DNA of 64,000 nucleotides from Rhodoferax sp. (GCA_024236015.1 JACKLK010000013.1:1-64000), one strand, 5' to 3'; positions 1 through 9,620 are shown, counted from the stretch's first letter. A program made the numbers and translations. Notes: generated by a model not told the origin, from the letters alone.

Positions 1-1
1 G

Positions 2-301
2 CTGGCAATGCGCGCCTTCCAGCGCGAGAAACACGTCGAGCAGAACATCAACACGGCGGCCCTGGAACAGGTCGGCCTCTCCATGGCCGAGGTCGAGGAG
101 ATGTACCAGGTGATGGCGATCGCCAACTATGAGGACCGCTTCGTGATCCCGACCACGCACCGCGAATATGCCGAGAACGCCTTCAACGTGCGCGGCGGTT
201 GTGGCTTCAGCTTCGGCAACGGCTGCTCGGAGGGCACCGGCGAGATCAGCCTGTTCGGCAGCGAGAAGAAGCGCACCATTCCGATCCGGGCGGAGGTATG
301 A
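2..301 (+). CDS. narH: Respiratory nitrate reductase beta subunit, C-terminal end (partial)
   Basis: The reading frame is already open at the left edge, so only about the last 99 residues are seen. NarH is the iron-sulfur subunit that passes electrons from the NarI cytochrome b to the molybdenum subunit NarG on the cytoplasmic face of the membrane. This tail holds the family-typical stretch RFVIPTTHREYAENAF followed by a Gly-rich CGFSFGNGCSEG segment. The cluster-binding cysteine motifs would lie upstream of the window. The TGA stop overlaps the narJ start as ATGA, which indicates translational coupling. The identification rests mainly on the narJ and narI genes that follow. Confidence 0.9.
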   Translation: MAMRAFQREKHVEQNINTAALEQVGLSMAEVEEMYQVMAIANYEDRFVIPTTHREYAENAFNVRGGCGFSFGNGCSEGTGEISLFGSEKKRTIPIRAEV

Positions 302-1005
302 ACATGTTCGGTTCCACCAAACCCGTGGCTGCCGCGCGAACCCTGCGTACGCTGGCGGTGCTGCTCGGTTATCCCGATTCCGAGCTGCGCCGGGCCCTGC
401 CGCAGATGCGCGAGGTGCTGCATGCGGAGCAGGCCTTGTCCGCGCCACGCCAGGCCGAGATCGAAGCCCTGCTGGCACTGCTGGCGCGGCGCGAAACGCT
501 GGACAACGAGGCGGAATACGTCGCGCTGTTCGACCGCGGACGCGCCACCTCGCTGCATCTGTTCGAACATGTGCACGGCGATTCGCGCGACCGCGGGCCG
601 GCGATGATCGACCTGGCCCAGACCTACGAGAAGGCCGGCCTGTACCTGGCCGAGGGCGAATTGCCGGACTACCTGCCGGCGGTGCTGGAGTTCGTTTCCA
701 CACAACCGCCCAAGGAGGCACAGGCCTTCCTGGCCGAGATGGCACATATCTTCAATGCCATCTTCGCCGCGCTGCGCAAGCACCAGAGCCCGTATGCCAG
801 CGTGCTGGGCGCGCTGCTGGAGCTGGCCGGCGAAAAGGCGCAGCCTGTCACCGTGCCCAAGGAAGACGATCTCGACGAGAGTTGGGCCGAACCGCCCGTG
901 TTCGACGGCTGCTCGACCAAGGGCCAGGCAAGGCCCGGAGATGAACAGACCATACAGATAGTCCGGCGCAAGGGCGCCACCATGCACGAAGGAGTTCCGT
1001 CATGA
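298..1005 (+). CDS. narJ: Nitrate reductase molybdenum cofactor assembly chaperone NarJ
   Basis: The product has 235 residues and is a cytoplasmic chaperone that binds apo-NarG, controls cofactor insertion and delays docking to NarI. It is not part of the mature enzyme. The NarJ signature is clear: an LGYPD segment near residue 25 and LFDRGRATSLHLFEHVHG followed by SRDRG near residue 80. The start at 298 overlaps the narH stop (ATGA). An ATG two codons later is an alternative start. The stop overlaps the narI start at 1002 in the same way, so narHJI is one tightly coupled operon. Confidence 0.95.
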   Translation: MNMFGSTKPVAAARTLRTLAVLLGYPDSELRRALPQMREVLHAEQALSAPRQAEIEALLALLARRETLDNEAEYVALFDRGRATSLHLFEHVHGDSRDRGPAMIDLAQTYEKAGLYLAEGELPDYLPAVLEFVSTQPPKEAQAFLAEMAHIFNAIFAALRKHQSPYASVLGALLELAGEKAQPVTVPKEDDLDESWAEPPVFDGCSTKGQARPGDEQTIQIVRRKGATMHEGVPS

Positions 1006-1745
1006 GCAGCATCCAGACCTACCTGCACAATTTCGCATTCAACGTCTACCCCTATGTCTGTCTGGCGGTGTTCCTGATGGGCAGCCTGGCGCGGTTCGAC
1101 CGCGACCAATACACCTGGAAGAGCGACTCCTCGCAGATGCTGCGCACCGGCACGCTGCGCTGGGGCAGCAACCTGTTCCACGCCGGTATCCTGTTCCTGT
1201 TCTTCGGCCATTTCGTCGGCCTGCTGACGCCGCACTGGGTCTACGAGCCCTTCATCACCGCCGGCCAGAAGCAGATGATCGCCGTGACCGCGGGCGGCAT
1301 CGCCGGCGCGATCTGCTTCGTGGGGCTCAGCCTGTTGCTGCACCGCCGGCTGTTCGACCCGCGCATCCGGTTGACCAGCCACCGCACCGACATCGCCATC
1401 CTGCTGATCCTGTGGGTCCAACTGGTGCTCGGACTGGTCACGTTGCCGTTCTCCTTCGCACACAACGACGGCAACGTGATGTTGCTGTTGTCGGAATGGG
1501 CGCAACGCATCGTGACCTTCCGTCCCGACGCATCGCTGCTGGTCGCTGTCGACTGGCCGTTCAAGCTGCACCTGGTGCTGGGCATGACGATCTTCCTGCT
1601 GTTCCCGTTCAGCCGGCTGGTGCACGTCTGGAGCGGTTTCGCCACCGTGGCCTACCTGTTCCGTCCGCACCAGATGGTACGCAGCCGCCGCCTGAACCTG
1701 CCGGCCGGCCACAACCAGCCGCGCCAGCCCGGCGCCGGCGTCTGA
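1002..1745 (+). CDS. narI: Respiratory nitrate reductase gamma subunit (cytochrome b)
   Basis: This 247-residue integral membrane diheme cytochrome b takes electrons from quinol at the periplasmic side and delivers them to NarH. About five membrane spans are visible. Candidate heme ligands are His60 and His70 in the second span (ten apart) and two further histidines eighteen apart in LHLVLGMTIFLLFPFSRLVH near the C-terminus. This spacing matches the E. coli protein. The gene starts in an ATGA overlap with narJ and is followed 15 bases later by a peptidyl-prolyl isomerase gene. Confidence 0.96.
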   Translation: MSSIQTYLHNFAFNVYPYVCLAVFLMGSLARFDRDQYTWKSDSSQMLRTGTLRWGSNLFHAGILFLFFGHFVGLLTPHWVYEPFITAGQKQMIAVTAGGIAGAICFVGLSLLLHRRLFDPRIRLTSHRTDIAILLILWVQLVLGLVTLPFSFAHNDGNVMLLLSEWAQRIVTFRPDASLLVAVDWPFKLHLVLGMTIFLLFPFSRLVHVWSGFATVAYLFRPHQMVRSRRLNLPAGHNQPRQPGAGV

Positions 1746-1760
1746 TACGGAGACCGGACC

Positions 1761-2555
1761 ATGAACGAACATACCCCCACGGTGCTCGAAGCGCCGGTCG
1801 CCACGATCAACGGCATCGCGCTGCACGCGCCGGGCGAGTCGCTCGGCGCCGAGGCACTGCGCCAGCGCGCCTGCACCGAGTTGCTGCGCCAGGCAGCGCA
1901 GCAGGCCGGCCTGCTGGCCCCCAACGACGCCGGCACCGCCGACGGCGTGATCAGCGAGGCGGCCAGCGATGCGATCGACACCCTGATCGCGCAGCAGGTC
2001 ATCGTGCCCGAGCCGACGGAACAGGCCTGCGAGCGCCATTACCAGGCCCATGCGGCCGACTACCGCAGCGGCGAGAAGGTGCATGCGCGCCATATCCTGT
2101 TCGCGTTGACCCAGGGCATGGACGTGGTGCCGCTGCGCGACCGCGCCGAAGCCTGCCTGCTCGACGTGCGTTGCCACGATGGCAGCAGCAACACGGCTTT
2201 TGCCCGCGCGGCGCGCGAACTCTCCAACTGCCCCAGCGGCGCCGATGGCGGCGACCTGGGCTGGCTGACACGCGACGACGTGGCACCGGAGCTGGCACGC
2301 GAGCTTTTCGGCCAGGCCCAGGTCTGTGTATTGCCGCGCCTGGTGCACAGCCGCTTCGGGCTGCACGTCGTCGAGATCCTGGCGCGCGAACCCGGCCAGG
2401 ATCCGACCTACGCGGCGGTGCGCGGCGCTGTCGCCATGGCCCTGCGCCAGCACAGCTTCGTCACCGCATTGCGGCAATACCTGCAACTGCTGGCCGGCCA
2501 GGCCCACATCGTCGGCGTCGACCTGGAAGCCGCCGACACGCCGTTGGTGCAGTGA
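1761..2555 (+). CDS. Parvulin-type peptidyl-prolyl cis-trans isomerase, nar operon
   Basis: The 264-residue protein has a parvulin (PpiC) domain at roughly residues 105-210, with HARHILF at its start, GGDLGWLTRDD in the middle and RFGLHVVEILARE at its end. The N-terminal hundred residues look like a helical SurA-like segment. No signal peptide is visible, so a cytoplasmic location is likely. The gene follows narI by 15 bases and is presumably cotranscribed. Parvulins at the end of nar operons are known in other proteobacteria. A role in folding or assembly of the nitrate reductase is an inference from position. Confidence 0.85.
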   Translation: MNEHTPTVLEAPVATINGIALHAPGESLGAEALRQRACTELLRQAAQQAGLLAPNDAGTADGVISEAASDAIDTLIAQQVIVPEPTEQACERHYQAHAADYRSGEKVHARHILFALTQGMDVVPLRDRAEACLLDVRCHDGSSNTAFARAARELSNCPSGADGGDLGWLTRDDVAPELARELFGQAQVCVLPRLVHSRFGLHVVEILAREPGQDPTYAAVRGAVAMALRQHSFVTALRQYLQLLAGQAHIVGVDLEAADTPLVQ

Positions 2556-2633
2556 GCCACAGGGCCGGCCGCTCGCACGACGAACGACCCCGCAGCGCCT
2601 GCCCCGGCATTGTGGCGACACACCGCAGCGGAC

Positions 2634-2647
2634 TTGACCGTCATCAA
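2634..2647 (+). promoter_or_regulatory. FNR/CRP-type box with a candidate -10
   Basis: TTGACCGTCATCAA matches the FNR consensus TTGAT-N4-ATCAA at nine of ten half-site positions. Its centre lies about 73 bases upstream of the hemerythrin gene start at 2714. A CACAAT hexamer at 2671-2676 would be the -10 if the box sits near -41.5, the class II geometry. This predicts oxygen-limited activation of the downstream gene. The site lies outside any gene. Confidence 0.6.
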
Positions 2648-2713
2648 CGACGTGGCCGGTGGTGACCGCCCACAATGACCGTCCGACACCGATCGGCGAG
2701 CAGGAGAATGACC

Positions 2714-3265
2714 ATGAGCGACAACACCCCCCGCAGCAGCGCCGGCTCCCAGGATGCGCCGATCGCCAATTTCTCGCAATGCCATGTCGGCATCATCGGA
2801 CACCTCGATGCGCTGGGTGAACTGCCGGCGCTGATGGCCCCGGCGCAACGCGCGCGCAAGGTCGCGGCCGACATGCTGGCCTTTTTCGATGCGGTGATCC
2901 TGGAGCACCATGGCGAGGAGGAGCGCGAGCTGTTCCCGGCCGTGCTCAAGAGCGCAGCCAAGGGCAGCGAGCACGACAACGTGCGCCACATCGTGGAGCG
3001 GCTGACCGCCGAGCACCGGCAGATCGAGTCCTGGTGGTCGCGCATCAAGCCCCAGCTCCGGCAGATCGCCAAGGGCCACGACACCGCACTCGATGCGGTG
3101 GCGGTGCAGCAGCTGGTCGACGAATACCATGCGCACGCGCAGTTCGAAGAAACCGAGTTCCTGCCGCTGTCCCAGGCCATCCTGGGGCGCAACGCCAACC
3201 ACATGGCCGCACTGGGCCTGTCGCTGCACATGCGCCACGTCAAGCCGGCGCCCGGCTACATCTGA
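2714..3265 (+). CDS. Hemerythrin HHE-domain protein
   Basis: The product is about 183 residues, with the His/Glu pattern of a diiron hemerythrin-like four-helix bundle: a His in SQCHVGIIGH, EHHGEEERELF near residue 63, a His in TAEHRQIE, and YHAHAQFEETEFLPL near the C-terminus. Proteins of this class bind oxygen or nitric oxide or help repair iron-sulfur centres. The start at 2714 is chosen because AGGAG lies seven bases upstream. ATGs at 2675 and 2708 are in frame but worse placed. Its position after the nar genes and behind an FNR-type box fits a role in anaerobic or nitrosative stress, which is an inference. Confidence 0.88.
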   Translation: MSDNTPRSSAGSQDAPIANFSQCHVGIIGHLDALGELPALMAPAQRARKVAADMLAFFDAVILEHHGEEERELFPAVLKSAAKGSEHDNVRHIVERLTAEHRQIESWWSRIKPQLRQIAKGHDTALDAVAVQQLVDEYHAHAQFEETEFLPLSQAILGRNANHMAALGLSLHMRHVKPAPGYI

Positions 3266-3451
3266 CCCTGCCGCGCGGCAGGCGGCGTTCGCGCCGCGGC
3301 GCCCGGCGGCGGAGCCGGCGAACCCGGCCTGCTGCGCGCCGGCGCCGTGCCGGTGCGCCGGGCGCATGGTCGCGTTCCCCTTGCACCCTTCGTGCACAAT
3401 CGGCGCCTGGCGCAGCCGATGCGGCTGGCCCATCCACGCGACTGCGAAACC

Positions 3452-4150
3452 ATGAAGAAGCCCCACCTGCCCGTCTGGTTGCGCGGCATTTTCCTGATCC
3501 TGTCGCTGATCGGTCTGGGGTTGCTGATCAAGAGCGCCGGACTCGAGCATCTGTTCGAGCGCGAATGGATCAATGCCAATGTGCGCGGACACGGCTACCA
3601 GGGTTTCGGCGTGTTTCTCGCCGCCGGCGCAGTCATCACTGCACTGGGGCTGCCGCGCCAGGTGGTTGCCTTTTTCGGCGGCTACGTGTTCGGCGCCATC
3701 GCCGGCACGGTGCTCAGCGCGGTCGCCACGCTGGGCGGCTGCATGATGGCGTTCTACTACGCGCGCTGGTTCGGGCGTGCCGTGGTGCGGCGCATGTTCC
3801 CAGCCAAGCTCAGCCGATTCGACGACTTCGTCGGCGGCGACCCGTTCACGATGACACTGCTGATCCGGCTGCTGCCGGTGGGCAGCAACCTGATCACCAA
3901 CCTCGTGGCCGGCGTGTCGCGCATCAAGACCGCGCCGTTCTTCGGCGGCAGCTTCGTCGGCTATCTGCCGCAGGCGCTGATCTTCGCGCTGGCCGGCAGC
4001 GGCCTGACCGTCGACTCGCGCTGGCGCATTGCGTCGTCGATCGCGCTGTTCGTGCTGGCCGGCCTGCTCGCACTGCCACTGTACCGGCGCCTGCGCCACG
4101 GTCGTTCGCTGGACGAGACGCTGGACGCCGATGCGGCGCCCGATCCCTGA
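3452..4150 (+). CDS. TVP38/TMEM64 (DedA-like, VTT domain) membrane protein
   Basis: The 232-residue protein has an N-terminal span and a VTT/SNARE-associated domain: FFGGYVFGAIAGT, then a polar RxLPVGSN motif (IRLLPVGSNLITNLVAG) in a re-entrant segment, then a C-terminal span. These proteins are thought to move lipids or act as exporters in the inner membrane, and their substrate here is unknown. The start at 3452 puts MKKPHLPVW before the first span. An in-frame ATG at 3347 would add 35 unlikely residues. The gene looks monocistronic. Confidence 0.8.
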   Translation: MKKPHLPVWLRGIFLILSLIGLGLLIKSAGLEHLFEREWINANVRGHGYQGFGVFLAAGAVITALGLPRQVVAFFGGYVFGAIAGTVLSAVATLGGCMMAFYYARWFGRAVVRRMFPAKLSRFDDFVGGDPFTMTLLIRLLPVGSNLITNLVAGVSRIKTAPFFGGSFVGYLPQALIFALAGSGLTVDSRWRIASSIALFVLAGLLALPLYRRLRHGRSLDETLDADAAPDP

Positions 4151-4183
4151 GGACCCGGCATTGGTCGTGGGCGTATGCGCATC

Positions 4184-4216
4184 TTGCATGGGGGGCCCGA
4201 GTAAACCCCGATGCAA
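4184..4216. repeat. Imperfect inverted repeat upstream of aapJ
   Basis: TTGCATGGGG (4184-4193) pairs with CCCCGATGCAA (4206-4216) apart from one extra G, leaving a 12-base loop. It lies about 100 bases upstream of the aapJ start in a gene-free gap of 169 bases. It could be an operator or an RNA hairpin. No poly-T follows, so it is not a simple terminator. Confidence 0.35.
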
Positions 4217-4319
4217 CCGGCACGGGAAGTGGCTACAGTCGTCTGCAGGACGAATGTGCCGCAGCCGGCCGTGGCCGGCTTCGATGCGTGTCCATCCATT
4301 GTGTATTGGAGGAACCAAG

Positions 4320-5360
4320 ATGAAATCAAGCAAACTGCAACTGGCTGCCGTCGCGCTGGCTGCCTTCGGGGCGATGTTGGCTGCGCCGGCCGCGCATGCG
4401 GGCAAGACGCTGGACGCGATCAAGTCGCGCGGACAGGTCGTCTGTGGGGTCCACACCGGCCTGGCCGGTTTTGCCGCCGCCGACTCGACCGGCAAGTGGT
4501 CCGGCCTGGACGTCGATGTCTGCAAGGCGCTGGCTGCCGCAACGCTGGGCGACGCCGAAAAGGTCAAATACGTTCCGCTGACCGCGCAGCAGCGCTTCAC
4601 CGCGCTGCAGTCCGGCGAGATCGACGTGCTGGCGCGCAACACCACGTTCACGCTGTCGCGCGATGCGTCGCTCGGGCTGTCGATGACGGTCGTGAACTAC
4701 TACGACGGCCAGGGCTTCATGGTGCCGACACGCACCAAGATGAAGAGCGCCAAGCAACTCAAGGGCCAGACGGTGTGCGTGCAGTCCGGCACCACGACCG
4801 AAAAGAACCTGACCGACTATTCCAAGGCCAACAACCTGAACATCAAGCCGGTGGTGTTCGAGAAGGTCGAGGCCGCCACCAGCGCCTACTTCTCGGGTCG
4901 CTGCATCGCCTACACGACGGACGCCTCCGGCCTGTCCTCGGTGCGTACCAAGGAAGCAAAGGATCCCAAGGAACACATGATCCTGCCCGAGCTGATTTCC
5001 AAGGAGCCGCTCGGCCCGATGGTGCGCCGCGGTGACGACGAATGGTTCGCGATCGTCAAGTGGGTCTTGTACGGCATGATGGAAGCCGAAGAATACGGCG
5101 TCACGCAGGCCAATGTCGACAAGATGAAGGCCTCCAGCGATGACCCTGTCGTCCAGCGCCTGCTCGGCGGTGGCAATGAAGACACCGGCAAGCTGCTCGG
5201 CCTGGACAAGGACTGGCTGGCGCGCGTCATCAAGGCGGTCGGCAACTACGGCGAGAGCTACGACCGCAACCTGGGCCCGAAAACGGCCCTGAACCTGCCG
5301 CGCGGTCTCAACAACCTGTGGAACAAAGGCGGATTGATGTATCCGTATCCGGCGCGCTGA
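4320..5360 (+). CDS. aapJ: General L-amino acid ABC transporter, periplasmic binding protein
   Basis: The 346-residue receptor has a signal peptide ending AAHA|GK near residue 27 and then the AapJ-like sequence LDAIKSRGQVVCGVHTGLAGF. Two cysteines early and late in the mature chain are typical of this subgroup. It captures L-amino acids in the periplasm and hands them to AapQM. The start at 4320 is preceded by GGAGG. It is the first gene of an aapJQMP cluster and is separated from aapQ by a clear terminator hairpin, which would keep receptor message above permease message. Confidence 0.92.
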   Translation: MKSSKLQLAAVALAAFGAMLAAPAAHAGKTLDAIKSRGQVVCGVHTGLAGFAAADSTGKWSGLDVDVCKALAAATLGDAEKVKYVPLTAQQRFTALQSGEIDVLARNTTFTLSRDASLGLSMTVVNYYDGQGFMVPTRTKMKSAKQLKGQTVCVQSGTTTEKNLTDYSKANNLNIKPVVFEKVEAATSAYFSGRCIAYTTDASGLSSVRTKEAKDPKEHMILPELISKEPLGPMVRRGDDEWFAIVKWVLYGMMEAEEYGVTQANVDKMKASSDDPVVQRLLGGGNEDTGKLLGLDKDWLARVIKAVGNYGESYDRNLGPKTALNLPRGLNNLWNKGGLMYPYPAR

Positions 5361-5384
5361 TCGACCCCTCGGTCCGTGCAAAAC

Positions 5385-5429
5385 GCTGCTGCCCGAACGC
5401 ACCATGCGCCTGGGCAGCGGCTTTTTTTT
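5385..5429 (+). terminator. Rho-independent terminator between aapJ and aapQ
   Basis: GCTGCTGCCC (5385-5394) pairs with GGGCAGCGGC (5412-5421) with one G-T pair, followed at once by eight T residues (5422-5429). It lies 25 bases after the aapJ stop and 40 bases before the aapQ start. Partial read-through would set receptor-to-permease stoichiometry. The alternative is that aapQ has its own promoter. Confidence 0.85.
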
Positions 5430-5468
5430 GTCCGCGCACCTGCGCGCGATGCATGAGAAGCAGTGCCC

Positions 5469-6644
5469 ATGACGGATAAAGCCCCCAAGAAGAAGAGCCC
5501 ATGGTCCTGGCGCAGCCAGGCGTTCCGGGGCGTCATCTACCAGATCCTGGCCATCGGCATCGTGGCCCTGGCGGTGTGGTTCCTGGCCAGGAACACGATG
5601 ATCAACATGCAGGCCCGCGGCATCCAGAGCGGCTTCGACTTCCTCGGCGATCCGGCCGGTTTCGATATCGGCGAGAGCCTGTTCGCCTTCGATTCGGCCG
5701 CCCCCTACTGGAAGGCCTACCTGGTGGGCATCGTCAACACGCTGCGCGTCGCGATTCTCGGCATCATCCTCACGACCATCCTGGGCACCTTGATCGGCGT
5801 GGGACGCTTTTCGCGCAACGCCCTGGTGCGCGGCCTGTGTTATGCCTATGTCGAGATGTTCCGCAACATCCCCATCCTGCTGCAACTGCTGATGTGGTAC
5901 CTGCTGCTGACCGAGACCCTGCCCTATGTGCAGGACGCCATCACGCTGGGTCCGATGTTCCTGGCCAAGGGCGGCTTGATCTTCCCCAAGCCGATCTGGG
6001 AGATCGGCCACCTGTGGGGTGCGATCGGCCTGGTCGCCGGCGCGATGCTCGGTTTCGCCTATCGCAACTGGGCCTATCGCCGCTTCGAGGCAACCGGTCA
6101 GTTGCGCAGCATGTTCTGGGTTCCGCTGGGCATCTGCATCGTCACCGGCGTGCTGGCCTGGTGGGCCGGCGGAGCACCGCTGCATTTCGAGTTCCCGATC
6201 AAGGGTGACTTCTCCATCGAGCGCGGCGGCGCATTGACACCCGAGTTCCTGGCCGTGCTGCTCGGCCTGACGATGTATACGGCAGCATTCGTCGCCGAAG
6301 TGGTGCGCTCGGGCATACAGTCGGTGTCTGCGGGGCAAGGCGAGGCCGCCGCGGCGCTGGGACTGCATCCACGCCAGGTGATGCGCCTGGTCACGCTGCC
6401 GCAGGCGCTGCGCGTGATCATTCCACCGGTCACCAACCAGTTCCTGAACCTCACGAAGAACTCCTCGCTGGCCGTGGCCATCGGTTATCCCGACGTGGTG
6501 TCCATCGCCAACACCTCGCTGAACCAGACCGGCCGCGCCGTCGAGGCGATTGCCATCGTGATGCTGGTCTACCTGACGACGTCCCTGTCCACGTCCTTGC
6601 TGATGAACTGGTACAACGCCCGTGCGGCGATCCAGGAACGTTGA
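5469..6644 (+). CDS. aapQ: General L-amino acid ABC transporter, permease
   Basis: This 391-residue inner-membrane permease is of the HisQM type. The N-terminus is cytoplasmic and polar (KAPKKKSPWSWR). The EAA-like loop that contacts the ATPase reads EAAAALGLHPRQVMRLVTLP near residue 295. The length, with a long insert between early spans, is typical of AapQ rather than shorter polar amino-acid permeases. The ATG at 5469 is preferred, with GAGAAG upstream. A GTG two codons earlier is also in frame. aapM follows 13 bases later. Confidence 0.92.
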   Translation: MTDKAPKKKSPWSWRSQAFRGVIYQILAIGIVALAVWFLARNTMINMQARGIQSGFDFLGDPAGFDIGESLFAFDSAAPYWKAYLVGIVNTLRVAILGIILTTILGTLIGVGRFSRNALVRGLCYAYVEMFRNIPILLQLLMWYLLLTETLPYVQDAITLGPMFLAKGGLIFPKPIWEIGHLWGAIGLVAGAMLGFAYRNWAYRRFEATGQLRSMFWVPLGICIVTGVLAWWAGGAPLHFEFPIKGDFSIERGGALTPEFLAVLLGLTMYTAAFVAEVVRSGIQSVSAGQGEAAAALGLHPRQVMRLVTLPQALRVIIPPVTNQFLNLTKNSSLAVAIGYPDVVSIANTSLNQTGRAVEAIAIVMLVYLTTSLSTSLLMNWYNARAAIQER

Positions 6645-6657
6645 TCGGACCGACACC

Positions 6658-7761
6658 ATGCGCGCACAGATTTTTGAACCGATTGCGCCCCGTCCGGCGC
6701 CCGTCTCGACCGAAGGCCCGATCGCCTGGATCCGCATCAACCTGTTCGGCGACTGGAGAACCGGCCTGATGACGGTCATCGTGCTGGCCGCGTTGCTGGC
6801 CGTCCTGCCGCCGTTCTTCAGCTGGGCCGTGATCCGGGCAGCCTGGCTGCCCGACTACGACGCGTGCCGCGTCGACGGAGCGGGCGCCTGCTGGGGTGTC
6901 GTGGCCGAGAAATACCGCATCATCCTGTTCGGGCGTTATCCCTACGAGGACCAGTGGCGTCCCCTGCTGGCAACCAGCCTGATGCTGGCCTTGCTGATCG
7001 GCAGCTGTACCCGCGGCTTCTGGAAATCCTGGCTGTTGCCGGCATGGATCGTGATGCTGGCGATCTTCTTCACGCTGATGTACGGCAATGTGCTGGGCCT
7101 GGAGAAGGTCGAGACCGATCGCTGGGGCGGACTGCCGCTGACCATCATGCTGTCGGTGCTGTCGATGATGATGGCGTTCCCGATTGCCATGGTGGTGGCT
7201 CTGGGCCGGCGCTCGAGCCTGCCGGCGATTCGCACGGTCTGCACCATCTACGTGGAACTGATCCGCGGCGTGCCGCTGATCTCCGTGCTGTTCATGGCCT
7301 CGTTCATGTTCCCGCTGTTCATGCCGGTGGGCATGTCGATCGACGTGCTGGTGCGGGTGATCATCGGCATCACGCTGTTTGCCGCAGCCTACATGGCCGA
7401 GGTCATCCGCGGCGGCCTGCAGGCCATACCCAAGGGGCAGATCGAAGCGGCGGCCACGCTGGGCCTGTCGTATTGGCAGACCCAGTACAAGATCGTGCTG
7501 CCGCAGGCGCTGGCCATGGTCGTGCCCAGCATCATGAACAACTTCATCAGCCTGTTCAAGGACACCTCGCTGGTGACCATCGTCAGCCTGTACGAACTCA
7601 CCGGCGCGCTCGGCATGGCGCTGAACTCCGACGCCAACTGGCGGCCGTTCAAGATCGAGGGTTATCTTTTCATCGCCCTGATCTACTTCGCTTTCTGTTT
7701 CTCGATGTCCCGCTACAGCGTGTGGGTCGAGAAGCAGGTCAACAAGGGCAAGGCCCGCTAG
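6658..7761 (+). CDS. aapM: General L-amino acid ABC transporter, permease
   Basis: The product is 367 residues and is the second permease of the heterodimeric channel. It carries many hydrophobic spans and the EAA-like loop EAAATLGLSYWQTQYKIVLP near residue 260. The start at 6658 is 13 bases after the aapQ stop. An upstream in-frame codon at 6622 lies inside aapQ and is rejected. A conserved polar N-terminal tail precedes the first span, as in other AapM proteins. aapP follows after 46 bases. Confidence 0.92.
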   Translation: MRAQIFEPIAPRPAPVSTEGPIAWIRINLFGDWRTGLMTVIVLAALLAVLPPFFSWAVIRAAWLPDYDACRVDGAGACWGVVAEKYRIILFGRYPYEDQWRPLLATSLMLALLIGSCTRGFWKSWLLPAWIVMLAIFFTLMYGNVLGLEKVETDRWGGLPLTIMLSVLSMMMAFPIAMVVALGRRSSLPAIRTVCTIYVELIRGVPLISVLFMASFMFPLFMPVGMSIDVLVRVIIGITLFAAAYMAEVIRGGLQAIPKGQIEAAATLGLSYWQTQYKIVLPQALAMVVPSIMNNFISLFKDTSLVTIVSLYELTGALGMALNSDANWRPFKIEGYLFIALIYFAFCFSMSRYSVWVEKQVNKGKAR

Positions 7762-7807
7762 GCGCCCCCGCCCGAGGCCCTCCATCACCCGCATCCGGAC
7801 GCACACC

Positions 7808-8551
<744 letters not shown>

Positions 8552-8619
8552 CCGGCCCGGGCCAAGCGCGGACCGGGCGCGCGCCGGTGCGTGCGTATCG
8601 TCGTATCGGAGACTTCACG

Positions 8620-9606
8620 ATGTTCGCTTTCCGCTTGCCGCTGGTTCGCACGTGGGCATGGACGATGGCGGCCGTCGCCTTGCTGGCACTGGGTACCGCG
8701 CATGCCTTCGACCTGCAAGGCCACCGCGGTGCGCGCGGCCTGCTGCCGGAAAACACGCTGGCCGGCTTCGAACATGCCATGCAGATCGGCGTCACCACGC
8801 TGGAGCTCGACATCGCGATCACCGCCGACGGCACGGCCGTGATCTCGCACGATCCGGCGCTCAACCCCGCCATCACGCGCAATGCGCAGGGACAGTGGCT
8901 CAAAGGCAAGGGGGCCTTGATCAAGTCGTTGAAGCTGGCCGAGCTGCAGGCCTTCGACGTCGGGCGCATCGACCCGTCGAGCGAATACGGGCGTGGCCTC
9001 GCGGATCAACAACCGCGCGACGGCCAGCGCATCCCGACGCTGGCGTCGTTGTTCAAGCTGGTGAACGACAAGGGCGCGCACACGATCCGGTTCGACATCG
9101 AAACCAAGGTGTTTCCGCACCGACCCGACGATACGCTGGGCGTGGCGGAATTCGTCGACGTGCTGCTGGCCGAGATCCGCGCCGCGGGCATGACCCGCCG
9201 CGTCATGGTGCAAAGTTTCGACTGGCGCACGCTGCAGCTGATCCAGAAGCTCGAACCGGCGATCGAGACGGTGTACCTGACGATGGAGTTCGCGCGTGCG
9301 AACACGGTGCGCGACAGCGCCTGGACGGCCGGCATGTTGTGGCGTGACCATGCCTCGGTTGCGCACATGGTCAAGGCCAGTGGCGGCACGACCTGGTCGC
9401 CCAATTTCAACCATGTCGACGCCGCCAAGGTCAAAGCTGCACAACAACTCGGCCTCAAGGTGATTCCATGGACGGTCAACGAACCATCCGACATGGACCG
9501 CCTGATCGGCTGGGGCGTGGACGGTATCATCTCCGACTACCCCGATCGCCTGCGTGCCGCCATGCAGCGCGCCGGTCTGCCCCTGCCGCCCGCCATCCCT
9601 CCCTGA
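8620..9606 (+). CDS. Periplasmic glycerophosphodiester phosphodiesterase
   Basis: The 328-residue secreted enzyme has a signal peptide ending AHA|FD at residue 29. The GDPD domain follows at once with GHRGARGLLPENT (catalytic His35) and ELDIAITADGTAVISHDP, where the second His and the metal-binding acids lie. It would cleave deacylated phospholipids to glycerol 3-phosphate and an alcohol. The length and periplasmic location fit the GlpQ class. The ATG at 8620 is the only start that gives a proper signal peptide. Its link to the aap operon is only positional. Confidence 0.88.
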   Translation: MFAFRLPLVRTWAWTMAAVALLALGTAHAFDLQGHRGARGLLPENTLAGFEHAMQIGVTTLELDIAITADGTAVISHDPALNPAITRNAQGQWLKGKGALIKSLKLAELQAFDVGRIDPSSEYGRGLADQQPRDGQRIPTLASLFKLVNDKGAHTIRFDIETKVFPHRPDDTLGVAEFVDVLLAEIRAAGMTRRVMVQSFDWRTLQLIQKLEPAIETVYLTMEFARANTVRDSAWTAGMLWRDHASVAHMVKASGGTTWSPNFNHVDAAKVKAAQQLGLKVIPWTVNEPSDMDRLIGWGVDGIISDYPDRLRAAMQRAGLPLPPAIPP

Positions 9607-9620
9607 ATCCCAGCCACCCC

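Noticed and set aside
3266..3330. GC-rich palindromes after the hemerythrin gene as a terminator
   Set aside because: The stems are imperfect and no T-run follows in either direction.
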